Source: Bog-159 sp049514955 (GTDB lineage: Bacteria; Acidobacteriota; Terriglobia; Bryobacterales; Bryobacteraceae). From it: 8,358 bases of DNA. A program made the translations under genes and the position numbers. Shown in pieces: positions 1 through 6,113 of the stretch; the stretch's first letter is position 1, and each line of letters starts with the position of its first letter. Under the pieces are notes generated by a model. That model ran no database searches. It was not told the DNA's origin and worked only from the letters and a program-made list of their open reading frames with translations. The stretch spans positions 1-8,358 of the forward strand of contig JBEKUO010000310.1 of assembly GCA_049514955.1 (NCBI GenBank), written 5' to 3'.

Positions 1-248
1 GGGAACTCGAAGCCTTCGGCGGCGGCACGCGCCTGACGCTGTGGACCAACATCGGCCGCCGCTTTATCTCAATGGGCGCGGCCGGGTGGCACATTTGTTT
101 CGATGTGCTCGATCGGCTCCTCGCCGGTGCGCCGATCGGACGCCTTGTTGGCCCCGCGGCCGTGAAGTTCGGCGGCTGGCGGCGATTGCACGCGGAGTAC
201 GCCAAGCTGTTCGGTACGGAAACGCCCAACAGCCCAATCACAGGCTGA
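1..248 (+). CDS. SRPBCC / AHSA1-type protein, C-terminal part (5' end outside window)
   Basis: The frame starting at base 3 is open from the left edge to the TGA at 246-248 and gives about 81 residues. It reads GGTRLTLWTNIGRR, then AAGWHICFDVLDRLLAG, and ends near RLHAEYAKLFG. The pattern of a beta strand, then an AAGWH motif, then an amphipathic C-terminal helix is typical of the last third of SRPBCC proteins related to the Hsp90 ATPase activator homologs (AHSA1). Members have a hydrophobic-ligand-binding helix-grip fold, and in bacteria they often lie downstream of an ArsR-type regulator. No such regulator can be seen here because the window begins inside the gene. The substrate or ligand cannot be deduced. 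The last residues (NSPITG) are encoded partly by a palindromic repeat that also supplies the stop codon, so the C-terminal tail may not be ancestral. The 82-residue gene begins 52 bases downstream on the same strand. Confidence 0.75.
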   Translation, partial: ELEAFGGGTRLTLWTNIGRRFISMGAAGWHICFDVLDRLLAGAPIGRLVGPAAVKFGGWRRLHAEYAKLFGTETPNSPITG

Positions 249-260
249 AGCCTGCGCCAC
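239..260. repeat. REP-like short palindrome across the SRPBCC stop codon
   Basis: The arms CAGGCT (241-246) and AGCCTG (249-254) are perfectly complementary around GA (247-248), flanked by CA on the left and CGCCAC on the right. The stop codon of the upstream gene (TGA, 246-248) lies in the centre. From memory, closely similar palindromes occur dispersed in Acidobacteria and Planctomycetes genomes. This window holds only this copy, so its being a repeat family is an inference. It could form a small stem-loop in the mRNA between two genes. Confidence 0.45.
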
Positions 261-283
261 CGAGCGGCGCAAAATTCGTAAAT

Positions 284-288
284 GGAGG
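284..288 (+). promoter_or_regulatory. Ribosome binding site that decides the start of the 82-residue gene
   Basis: GGAGG lies about 11 bases upstream of the ATG at 300. The in-frame ATG at 282 overlaps this site and has no good purine-rich site of its own, so 300 is the better start. Confidence 0.6.
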
Positions 289-299
289 AAAGCTCAATC

Positions 300-548
300 A
301 TGAAAGAAGCCACCAAACGTTCGATTTTTCGCTGGACCCACATCGTCTTCAGCATCCCGGTACTCGGCTATATTTATAGCCCGTTTGAGGAGATTCCAAA
401 GTACGCCGATTTTGTTCGGCATGTCGTCGTTCCTGTAATTCTCCTTTCGGGACTTTGGATGTGGAAGGGCCATGTCGTTCGACGACTTATTGCGAAGAGA
501 CCGGCCAAAACTACCCGCATGAAGACGGGACAAGAATTGGAGGCATAG
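300..548 (+). CDS. Small conserved protein with two predicted membrane segments
   Basis: The 82-residue product starts MKEATKRSIFRWTHIVFSIP. Two hydrophobic stretches are visible: roughly residues 12-27 (WTHIVFSIPVLGYIYS) and 42-54 (HVVVPVILLSGLW). They are separated by a short loop with PFEEIPKYADFVRH, and a basic tail follows (VRRLIAKRPAKTTR). This suggests an inner-membrane hairpin with a cytoplasmic basic C-terminus. I recall similar small proteins beside ArsR/SRPBCC genes in soil bacteria, but no function is known to me and none is claimed. The start at 300 is chosen over 282 because of the GGAGG upstream. The next gene starts 7 bases after this stop, so the two are probably co-transcribed and perhaps translationally coupled. 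Confidence 0.75.
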   Translation: MKEATKRSIFRWTHIVFSIPVLGYIYSPFEEIPKYADFVRHVVVPVILLSGLWMWKGHVVRRLIAKRPAKTTRMKTGQELEA

Positions 549-555
549 AGATCCC

Positions 556-972
556 ATGAATCCATCGGAACGTATTGACCAACTGATCGCAGGACTCACA
601 GACTGGCGTGGCAAAACGCTCGCGAGCATCCGCAAGAGCATCCTGGAGGCAGACCGGGAGATCATCGAGGAATGGAAGTGGATGGGAAGCCCAGTGTGGT
701 CTCGCGACGGAATCATCGCGGTCGGCAATGCCCACAAAGATAAGGTGAAGCTCACCTTTGCCCACGGGGCGAGCCTCCCGGATCCCGACAAGCTCTTTAA
801 CGCCGGCCTCGGAGGCAACGCGTGGCGAGCGATCGATCTTTTCGAGGGCGATAAGATTAATGCGCGTGCCCTGAAAAATCTCGTGCGTGCCGCCGTCGAT
901 TACAACCAGATCAAATTGCAGAGGAAAGCGCCCGCGGGTACGCGAGCGAAAGTACATAAGAGTAAAAAGTGA
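556..972 (+). CDS. DUF1801 domain protein (YdhG-like)
   Basis: The 138-residue product begins MNPSERIDQLIAGLTDWRGK. Nearly the whole length matches my memory of DUF1801: an N-terminal helix with DWRGKTLASIRKSI, the core EEWKWMGSPVWSRDGIIA, then KVKLTFAHGASLPDP, and a helix with NAWRAIDLFEGDKI. The fold resembles the YdhG/CyaY-like alpha-beta sandwich. No enzymatic activity is established for the family, and I see no catalytic motif. The lysine-rich tail (KVHKSKK) is probably disordered. The start is 7 bases after the preceding stop, with only a weak purine stretch (AGAG) in front, which suggests coupling to upstream translation. Proteins of this group are often found with SRPBCC genes, as here. 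A shared cellular role is plausible but unproven. Confidence 0.85.
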   Translation: MNPSERIDQLIAGLTDWRGKTLASIRKSILEADREIIEEWKWMGSPVWSRDGIIAVGNAHKDKVKLTFAHGASLPDPDKLFNAGLGGNAWRAIDLFEGDKINARALKNLVRAAVDYNQIKLQRKAPAGTRAKVHKSKK

Positions 973-1058
973 TGAAACCGTGACGAACGATCGATTGGAC
1001 GGCGCAGCCGGCGCGCCTGGAAAAATCCATGGGCAGCGGGATTCGGGCGACGGGCAAC

Positions 1059-1078
1059 GTGGCGCATTCCAGCGCCAC
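1059..1078. terminator. Possible stem-loop between convergent genes
   Basis: GTGGCGC (1059-1065) and GCGCCAC (1072-1078) form a perfect 7-bp stem with a 6-base loop. It lies in the 148-base gap between the DUF1801 gene (plus) and the GH13 gene (minus), which end toward each other, so it could serve both strands. No T-run follows on either strand, so it is not a classical intrinsic terminator. I see nothing else in this gap. Confidence 0.3.
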
Positions 1079-1120
1079 CCAGATCTTAATGCGCGTCGCG
1101 TTGTTTCGCTGGTTGCCGTC

Positions 1121-2971
1121 TTATTGCTGCGAGAGGATCATGAGCGAGTAGGGGCCGATCGTCAGGCTGCCGCTGTAGGGCATGCCGGCGTATGGCCCGC
1201 CGTTGGCTTTCACGCCCTTGGAGCCGGAGCCGGAGAACGTCGAGCTATAGATTTGGCTGTCGCTATTGAAGCGCGTGACCCATATTCCGGAGGCAGGCAG
1301 TCCCAGGGAGACGCCGGTCCGGGTGGATCCAGTGAAGTTCGCCGCCACGATGGACACGCCCGCCGCTTGCGAATCGTATCGCTCGTAGGCGATGAACTTA
1401 TTCGTGTTGTCCAGTTGGTAAATGTTCACACTATCGCCTGTCAGGTTCGGCGTATGGCCGGCGGTATCGGCGCGGGCGGCCGCCAGGTTGGCCCATAGCT
1501 TGCGAATGCCGGCGAATTGTTTTACGAGGCCCCACTGCAAAGGCAGCGTTACTTCAAGCGGTTCGTTTTCGACAAACTCCTGACCTTGATAGATCATGGG
1601 GATGCCGGGCGAGGTGAACAGGATGCCGGCGCCCAGGGTGCTCTTCTTGAGCGATAACCAGCCGGTGGGATCGCTGGGATCGATCAAGGTGGTCAGGCGC
1701 TGACCGCCGCTTACTTCGTTGTGCGACTCGGTGTAGTTGAGGCTCTGAATGTAGCTCTGGTTGAAGGCAGGGCTGATGGCACTGGCGATGGCGTTCATAT
1801 TGACGGACGAATCGCTCGATTGCGTGAGCTGGGCGCGCATGTTCGATACGAAATTGCCGTTCCACTGGCTTAAGAATCCGGCGCCGCCGTGCGCGGAAGG
1901 CTCGGTCGTGGCGGCGTTGCCGGATAGGTCCTCGGCGATGTTGACGAATGCCGCATTCTGGCTTACGGCCTGCGCATTCGCGTTTTGCAGCAGGGTCAAA
2001 CCATCCGGGAGAGGGATGCCGTCGGTGCCGCAGGTGTTGTAGATGCAGGAAACGGAGTCCCAGCGGAAGCCGTCGATGCGGTACTCCTGCAGCCACATGG
2101 TGAGCGAGTCGTAGATATATTGCGCCACGTTGGTGCTGGAGTAATTGGGCCGGGGACCCCACGGCGAAGAGTAATCCGCTGCGTCATAGAAGTAAATGCC
2201 ATCGGGATATTCGGTGGTGTACCAGCCGTCAAATTGATCGGTGGTAAGGCTCCAGGGACCCCAGTGATTGTGCACGATATCGAGGATCACGGCGAGCCCC
2301 GCGGCGTGGCAGGCATCTACCAGAGCTTTGAAATTGTCCGGACCGCCGTAGGTGTGGTTGGCGACCGTGAATTGGTCGCTGGGTTCGTAGCCGATGGAAG
2401 ATGGCAGGTTATTTTCGTTCACCGGCATGATCTCGACCGCGTTGTAGCACAGATACTTGATTTCGCCGAGCCGGGCGATGGCGGATTGAAACGTGCCCTG
2501 TACGCCGGCGCTGCCGTTGTAGGTAGCGACTTGCATTTCGTAGATCATCAACTGCCGGGCCGGCGGCGCGGTAAACGGCGGGGTTTGCCACTGGTAAGCG
2601 TTGACATCGTAAATGATGGAGTAGCCCGTGGGGGAAATCGGAGGGTAATTCGAGCCTGTGACCAAGCGGCAGTAGGGATCGCGCCGGATCTGGGTGGGAA
2701 AGCCGGGGCTGGTGATCACATAGCTGTAAGATTGTCCGACGACGGCGCCGGGCACATCCGCCGACCAGTCGCCATTGCCCTCCGCGACCAGCGGATTCGC
2801 GGTTTGGGACCAGCTATTGAAATCGCCCTCGACGGTGACTGCGTTGGCGTCGGGAGCCCAGACGCGGAAGGTGACTCCGCCGGGGTAAGGAATGGAGCCC
2901 ATCCCCGGCTGGCTTCCCTGACCGAGCGCGAAGGCCGCCGTGAGAATACAAAGCAGAAGATACTTCGACAT
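1121..2971 (-). CDS. Secreted GH13 alpha-glucan enzyme with CBM48 (alpha-amylase / branching enzyme-like)
   Basis: The product has 616 residues. Residues 1-17 form a signal peptide (K3, hydrophobic core LLLCILTAAFAL, likely cleavage after ALG), so the enzyme should be exported. Residues about 32-88 look like a CBM48 module (VTFRVWAPDANAVTVEGDFN). A GH13 TIM barrel spans about 140-500. Visible conserved regions: I, DIVHNH (231-236); II, GFRWDS (301-306) with nucleophile D305; III, NIAEDLSG with acid/base E347; IV, ESHNEV (415-420). After it come GIPMIYQGQEF and a C-terminal beta domain. Family knowledge predicts action on alpha-1,4/1,6 glucans. Whether it hydrolyses or transfers is not decidable here. 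The oddity is N418, where GH13 enzymes usually have the transition-state-stabilising aspartate of the HD pair. The gene stands alone, convergent with the DUF1801 gene and divergent from the transporter gene. No strong ribosome binding site precedes the ATG. Confidence 0.9.
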   Translation of the reverse strand: MSKYLLLCILTAAFALGQGSQPGMGSIPYPGGVTFRVWAPDANAVTVEGDFNSWSQTANPLVAEGNGDWSADVPGAVVGQSYSYVITSPGFPTQIRRDPYCRLVTGSNYPPISPTGYSIIYDVNAYQWQTPPFTAPPARQLMIYEMQVATYNGSAGVQGTFQSAIARLGEIKYLCYNAVEIMPVNENNLPSSIGYEPSDQFTVANHTYGGPDNFKALVDACHAAGLAVILDIVHNHWGPWSLTTDQFDGWYTTEYPDGIYFYDAADYSSPWGPRPNYSSTNVAQYIYDSLTMWLQEYRIDGFRWDSVSCIYNTCGTDGIPLPDGLTLLQNANAQAVSQNAAFVNIAEDLSGNAATTEPSAHGGAGFLSQWNGNFVSNMRAQLTQSSDSSVNMNAIASAISPAFNQSYIQSLNYTESHNEVSGGQRLTTLIDPSDPTGWLSLKKSTLGAGILFTSPGIPMIYQGQEFVENEPLEVTLPLQWGLVKQFAGIRKLWANLAAARADTAGHTPNLTGDSVNIYQLDNTNKFIAYERYDSQAAGVSIVAANFTGSTRTGVSLGLPASGIWVTRFNSDSQIYSSTFSGSGSKGVKANGGPYAGMPYSGSLTIGPYSLMILSQQ

Positions 2972-3006
2972 CGCCCGATTGTAACGCGGCCGCCGGATGC
3001 GCCGCG

Positions 3007-3012
3007 ATTATA
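3007..3012 (-). promoter_or_regulatory. Candidate -10 box for the GH13 gene
   Basis: Read on the minus strand, 3012 to 3007 is TATAAT, a perfect -10 hexamer ending 35 bases before the GH13 ATG. Transcription would start near 3000 and leave a leader of about 29 bases. No good -35 is present at 16-18 bp spacing (TGGCCC at 17 bp). The local sequence ATTATAAT is palindromic and could also be read on the plus strand. Confidence 0.4.
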
Positions 3013-3248
3013 ATGGGTCAATACGCCAGGGGCCATCCGGGTTCGCGCCTTAACCGGCGGCGCCGTTACTAGCAGTTGCGGCTTTGAGCAAAACACGAGG
3101 CCCGGGCAGGCGAATTCGCCAAAGCCATTGAGGAGAGACAAGGGCGCCCATTGTGAACTTACCCGGGGAGCGGACGAGGCTCGGGTCCGCGCGATATCCA
3201 GGGTGTGCACATGGCATCGCCCGCGCCAGATCAAGACTAATACAGACT

Positions 3249-3254
3249 GGAGGA
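3249..3254 (+). promoter_or_regulatory. Ribosome binding site of the transporter gene
   Basis: GGAGGA lies 10 bases before the ATG at 3265 and supports that start. The rest of the roughly 250-base stretch between the GH13 and transporter genes (3013-3248) shows no convincing gene. Confidence 0.6.
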
Positions 3255-3264
3255 TCATCGGCGC

Positions 3265-4755
3265 ATGACGCGAACCGCTGCTGTCGGATCTCCATTGCAC
3301 CATCCCGCGTTCCGCCGGCTCTGGCTGGGGCTGAGCATCTCGTATCTCGGGGACCAGTTCACCACCATCGCCTTGCTCTGGTTCGTGCTGCAGTTGACCG
3401 GCTCCGGCGCCGCGGTGGGCCTCGTCATCCTCTGCTTCGACCTCCCCGGCGTGGTCACTGGGGCGATCCTCGGGCGTCTGCTGGATCGCTACCAGCCGCG
3501 GCTGGTGATGGGCTTCGACAACCTCGCCCGAGCGGCACTCATCGCGGCGATTCCCACCCTCTACGCCCTGGGACGGTTGCAGCTCTGGCACGTCTGCGTG
3601 CTGGCGTCGCTGGCCGGAGCGCTCTCGCCGGCAACCACGGCTGGGGTACGGGCGTTTGTGCCGCACCTGGTGGACGACACCGCCCTCGATCGCGCCAATG
3701 CGCTCACCGCGGCCAGCCTGCAGTTTTCGTATCTCGCCGGCCCACTGGCAGCAGGCTTCGCCGTCGCCAGGTTGGGCGGTCCCTGGGCGCTGTTCATCGA
3801 CGCCGGCAGCTTCCTGCTGATGGGCCTGCTAGCGCTGAGCCTTCCGGGGATCGCGCGCAAAACGGAGCGCCCCGCGCCGCTTTCCTCTGCGGAGTCCCCT
3901 TCCTGTATGGCGGCGCGGGAGACGCGCCCCTTTGCGCTACCCGCGATCGCGCGCGAACCGCGTGTCGCTCAGAGCAAAGGGGCGCGCATTTCGCGCCGCC
4001 ATTTGAAGGGCGGAACTCGCGAGATCCAGGCGGCGCGGGGCGCCCCGTCTTGCGCGGTTCCGGGAGAGCCTGTGGCAGCCAATCGTCGGCTCGCCCGCAA
4101 AGGCGCGTGGGCGCATAAAATCGTTGAAATAACTGCCCGCGCGCCGTTTTGCGGGCCGTTACTGGAAAGCTTCGGCGCGCTGTTCAGCCTGCGATCCGTG
4201 CCCGCGCTCACGCTCCTCACGCTGGTGTTCTTCTTCTCCTACGGCCCTTTGGAGGCGGCCCTACCGGTCTACAGCCGCCAGACATTGCACGCCAGCGCTG
4301 GCGGCTACGGACTGCTGTGGACCGGCTTCGGCGTGGGGGCCTTCGCTGGCGTGCTGACGCTGACCAGGCTCTCGCACCGCTGGCGGCCTGGCATTGCTCT
4401 ACCGATGATCGCGATACTCTGGGGAGCGCTGCTGTGCCCCCTGTTTTTCATCCGGCAGCTCCCGCTCGCGATGCTGTTCCTCGGTGTGGCTGGGGCATCC
4501 TGGGCGCCCTATACGCCGATGGAAACCACGCTGTTGCAGCGGCTCGTGCCGGCCGAGATACGCGGCCAGGTCTTCGGCGCGCGGCATTCGCTTGTTGTGG
4601 CGGCGACGCCGCTGGGAGCCGCGTGTGGCGGCGTGCTGCTGCAATATCTTTCGGCGCCGGTGGTGATCGCTATCTCTGGCGTTGCTTGCATTCTCGCCGG
4701 GCTAGGTGGCCTTGTGTCGCCGTCACTGCGTCAGTTGCAGCGAGGAAGCCGCTAG
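3265..4755 (+). CDS. MFS transporter with an enlarged central loop encoded by inverted repeats
   Basis: The 496-residue product has an N-terminal six-helix half (about 17-195) and a C-terminal half (about 300-485). Motif A of the major facilitator superfamily is visible as GRLLDRYQPR (70-79) after helix 2. The overall pattern, with GDQFTTIALLWFVLQLTGSG in helix 1 and FVPHLVDDTALDRANAL before helix 5, matches DHA3/MdtH-like exporters, often annotated as drug or multidrug efflux. The substrate cannot be named. Related proteins normally have a short loop of a few tens of residues between helices 6 and 7. Here residues about 197-298 form an Ala/Arg/Pro-rich, non-membrane insert that coincides with strong DNA inverted repeats. 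The frame stays open through it, so the protein may still be made, with a long cytoplasmic linker. The last 109 codons are duplicated downstream at 5708-6034. GGAGGA supports the start. Confidence 0.85.
   Translation: MTRTAAVGSPLHHPAFRRLWLGLSISYLGDQFTTIALLWFVLQLTGSGAAVGLVILCFDLPGVVTGAILGRLLDRYQPRLVMGFDNLARAALIAAIPTLYALGRLQLWHVCVLASLAGALSPATTAGVRAFVPHLVDDTALDRANALTAASLQFSYLAGPLAAGFAVARLGGPWALFIDAGSFLLMGLLALSLPGIARKTERPAPLSSAESPSCMAARETRPFALPAIAREPRVAQSKGARISRRHLKGGTREIQAARGAPSCAVPGEPVAANRRLARKGAWAHKIVEITARAPFCGPLLESFGALFSLRSVPALTLLTLVFFFSYGPLEAALPVYSRQTLHASAGGYGLLWTGFGVGAFAGVLTLTRLSHRWRPGIALPMIAILWGALLCPLFFIRQLPLAMLFLGVAGASWAPYTPMETTLLQRLVPAEIRGQVFGARHSLVVAATPLGAACGGVLLQYLSAPVVIAISGVACILAGLGGLVSPSLRQLQRGSR
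3854..4056. repeat. Large imperfect hairpin (MITE- or REP-like) inside the transporter gene
   Basis: The outer arms 3854-3880 and 4030-4056 are complementary over 27 bp with two mismatches, including a perfect 14 bp (GCGCCCCGCGCCGC). Further in, ATGGCGGCGCG (3907-3917) pairs with 3992-4002, and CGCGCCCCTTTGC (3923-3935) pairs with 3974-3986. Each of these is perfect and they are equally spaced. The central loop is about 3939-3970. The whole could fold into one stem of over 80 bp with interruptions. TTCCGGG occurs on both outer sides (3842-3848 and 4058-4064), which may hint at a target duplication, though it does not abut both ends. No transposase is present, so any mobility would be non-autonomous. 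Confidence 0.7.
4093..4156. repeat. Second inverted repeat in the transporter loop
   Basis: GCCCGCAAA begins at 4093, and its reverse complement lies within 4147-4156 (TTTTGCGGGC). Further partial pairing of GGCGCG with CGCGCC lies just inside. The motif CGCAAAACGG followed by GCGC is shared with the outer arm of the hairpin at 3854, so the two may be related elements. It encodes residues about 277-298 of the transporter. Confidence 0.45.
4429..4755 (+). repeat. Direct repeat copy 1: 3' end of the transporter gene
   Basis: This 327-base stretch matches 5708-6034 at a constant offset of 1279 bases with no gaps and about 23 mismatches (about 93 percent identity). The match starts at the CTG-CTG-TGC codons for residues 389-391 and ends at the TAG stop codon. 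Confidence 0.9.
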
Positions 4756-5008
4756 TGCAGACCTGCATAAATAGGAGTCAAGGTGCACAATCGGCTACTA
4801 CCCGGCCGCCTACTCGAATACAACTCAGCGTCGGAGAGGAGTCCACACTGCGCGTCCGAACGCGCAAAGGAACGAGCAAACTGTTCGCCGCGGCCGTCGG
4901 CGTGGCCAACTTTCGGATCGCCGGCAATCCTCCCGGAGCGCCGGTTTTCGGCGTGCGGACTTCGCATTCGCTGACGACGGATCCTGGATGTATCCTCTTC
5001 GCTATACC
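4756..5008. other. Intergenic stretch between transporter and toxin genes
   Basis: No gene is supported here. AGGAG (4773-4777) precedes a GTG at 4783 that opens a 63-codon frame, but its product is Ser/Arg/Pro-rich and resembles no family I know. A perfect 7-bp stem (TGCGCGT at 4849-4855, ACGCGCA at 4860-4866) with a 4-base loop is present without a T-run. It could help end transcription of either converging gene. Confidence 0.35.
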
Positions 5009-5389
5009 TCAAATAGCGACGACGGCGACTTCGCGGCCACAAGCCCTGACGAGCCGTTCTATGTCGTCTGGGTCGCTTGTGAGAATCGTAGCTTTTTGCC
5101 GAAGGGCTGTCGTCACCACAACGGCGTCGACGACATCCGACGTTTTGGTCACCCCCAACAATCGCCCGGCTTCGTGAGCCTCGGTTTCGCCAAGAGGGAC
5201 GACCACGCACCCAGCCAGGAAGCGCCGGAGTTGGGCTTGTTGTGGTGACCGGCTGACCTGGGCGACCACCGGCGCGGGAACCAATGGAATAATGCCAAGT
5301 TCCAAACGGGCCCTGTGTTCAGCCCATGCTCGCCGCTCATTCCTATCGGCGGCAACGAGAACGGCGGCGTCGTAGACGACGGTGCTCAT
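5009..5389 (-). CDS. PIN-domain toxin (VapC-like ribonuclease)
   Basis: The 126-residue product is full length for a PIN toxin. It begins MSTVVYDAAVLVAADRNERR, with the first acidic residue at D7. The middle reads PAPVVAQVSR (38-47). The later acidic cluster is TSDVVDAVVV with D85 and D88, then TSDPDDIERL with D106 and D108. PIN domains are Mg-dependent RNases, and in VapC toxins they cut tRNA or rRNA to stop translation. The AQV motif holds a glutamine (Q44) where many VapCs have glutamate. I recall a subgroup, common in actinobacteria, with AQVWR at this point, so I read this as subgroup character and not as loss. The ATG overlaps the stop of the antitoxin gene by 4 bases (ATGA), the usual translational coupling. 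It lies between the two transporter repeats. Confidence 0.85.
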   Translation of the reverse strand: MSTVVYDAAVLVAADRNERRAWAEHRARLELGIIPLVPAPVVAQVSRSPQQAQLRRFLAGCVVVPLGETEAHEAGRLLGVTKTSDVVDAVVVTTALRQKATILTSDPDDIERLVRACGREVAVVAI

Positions 5390-5658
5390 GCCGAACGCCG
5401 CACCGTTCGCGATGCTCGGAGCTGAGCCCGCACGCTGCGGCGCGCTTTACTCATCTCTCCTAACGTGAAGGGTCCGTGCTGCTTTTCCCACAGGGCGACC
5501 GCCGCCAAACCAGCCCGCCGCTGTAGTGCTTCGCGCGCCGCGGCGGTCATCCAGGCCGAGACGCTCACCCCGTCGCGCGCGGCCGCCGCAAGGATGTTTT
5601 TGTGAATGTCAGGGTCTATCGTCATCGCCAGCTTCGGTGACGGGTTGCCGCGCGGCAT
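5386..5658 (-). CDS. Ribbon-helix-helix antitoxin partner of the PIN toxin
   Basis: The 90-residue product begins MPRGNPSPKLAMTIDPDIHK. Residues about 9-16 form a short beta strand (KLAMTIDP), followed by two helices (DIHKNILAAAARDG, then SVSAWMTAAAREALQRR). This is the ribbon-helix-helix DNA-binding layout of CopG/VapB-like antitoxins. The C-terminal part (LWEKQHGPFTLGEMSKARRS) probably wraps and inhibits the toxin. A longer frame runs up to 5730, but I choose the ATG at 5658 because the protein similarity begins there and the extension would cross the operator palindrome and the duplicated transporter sequence. Only 5 bases separate the palindrome from this ATG and no ribosome binding site is visible, so the message may be leaderless. 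Autorepression together with the toxin is expected from the family. Confidence 0.8.
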   Translation of the reverse strand: MPRGNPSPKLAMTIDPDIHKNILAAAARDGVSVSAWMTAAAREALQRRAGLAAVALWEKQHGPFTLGEMSKARRSVRAQLRASRTVRRSA

Positions 5659-5663
5659 ACAAA

Positions 5664-5685
5664 GTATCCTACCACAGTAGGATAC
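5664..5685. promoter_or_regulatory. Operator palindrome and probable promoter of the toxin-antitoxin operon
   Basis: GTATCCTAC (5664-5672) and GTAGGATAC (5677-5685) are a perfect 9-bp inverted repeat around CACA. On the minus strand the arm nearest the gene contains TGGTAGGAT, which reads as an extended -10 (TG-n-TAGGAT) ending 7 bases before the antitoxin ATG. A repressor bound here would block that promoter, as expected for autoregulated ribbon-helix-helix antitoxins. No good -35 is visible. Confidence 0.65.
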
Positions 5686-5707
5686 CACGCCGAGGTCGCA
5701 CCGAATT

Positions 5708-6034
5708 CTGCTGTGCCCCCTGTTCATCATCCGGCAGATCCCGCTCGCGATACTGTTCCTCGGTATGGCGGGGGCATCCTGGGCGCCCTATACGCCGATG
5801 GAAACCACCCTGCTGAAGCGGCTCGTCCCGGCCGGGATACGCGGCCAGGTCTTCGGCGCGCGGCATTCGCTTGTTGTGGCGGCGACGCCGCTGGGAGCCG
5901 CGTGTGGTGGCGTGCTGCTGCAATATCTCCCGGCGCCGCTGGTGATCGCTATCTCCGGCGTTGCTTGCATCTTCGCCGGGCTGGGTGGGCTTGTGTCGCC
6001 GTCATTGCGTCAGTTGCAACGAGGAAGCCCCTAG
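5708..6034 (+). pseudogene. Truncated second copy of the transporter gene (C-terminal 109 codons)
   Basis: This sequence aligns without gaps to the last 327 bases of the intact transporter gene and keeps the same reading frame and stop codon. An in-frame ATG at 5765 could give 89 residues (MAGASWAPYTPMETTLLKRL and onward), enough for about two or three membrane helices, but an isolated fragment of this kind is unlikely to transport anything. Of about 23 differences, roughly 13 are silent and 10 change an amino acid, mostly conservatively (F to I, L to I, V to M, V to L). That mix suggests the copy came from a paralog that was once under selection and later lost its 5' part. The left break lies directly upstream of the antitoxin promoter. 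Confidence 0.85.
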
Positions 6035-6113
6035 GGTTCCGGCAGGTCATGCATACCGCTATCAGCGAAAATTCGGCACCCCTTAATCCCGGCTTTGTTC
6101 GAAAATAGTATAG

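Noticed and set aside
1985..3013. A 342-codon plus-strand frame, and others at 887-1498 and 1761-2042, opposite the GH13 gene
   Set aside because: They lie antisense to a clear enzyme gene, have no domain or ribosome binding site I can support, and look like products of GC-rich codon use.
3153..4118. A 321-codon plus-strand frame overlapping the start of the transporter gene
   Set aside because: It is out of frame with the transporter, Arg/Ala/Gly-rich, and resembles no family. The transporter frame has clear membrane helices and a ribosome binding site.
4783..4974. A 63-codon frame with a GTG start after AGGAG
   Set aside because: The Ser/Arg/Pro-rich composition has no recognisable motif. 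The ribosome binding site alone is not enough.
5124..5144. Loss of a catalytic residue in the PIN toxin motif near Q44
   Set aside because: I recall a PIN subgroup with AQV at this position, so glutamine is probably normal here and not a sign of inactivation.
4149..5177. A 342-codon plus-strand frame running from inside the transporter across the toxin gene
   Set aside because: It overlaps two well-supported genes in other frames. A piece near 4825-4930 looks vaguely like a beta-rich domain but is too weak to call.
5659..5730. N-terminal extension of the antitoxin (24 more residues)
   Set aside because: It would be translated through the operator palindrome and the duplicated transporter DNA. 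Family similarity begins at the ATG at 5658.
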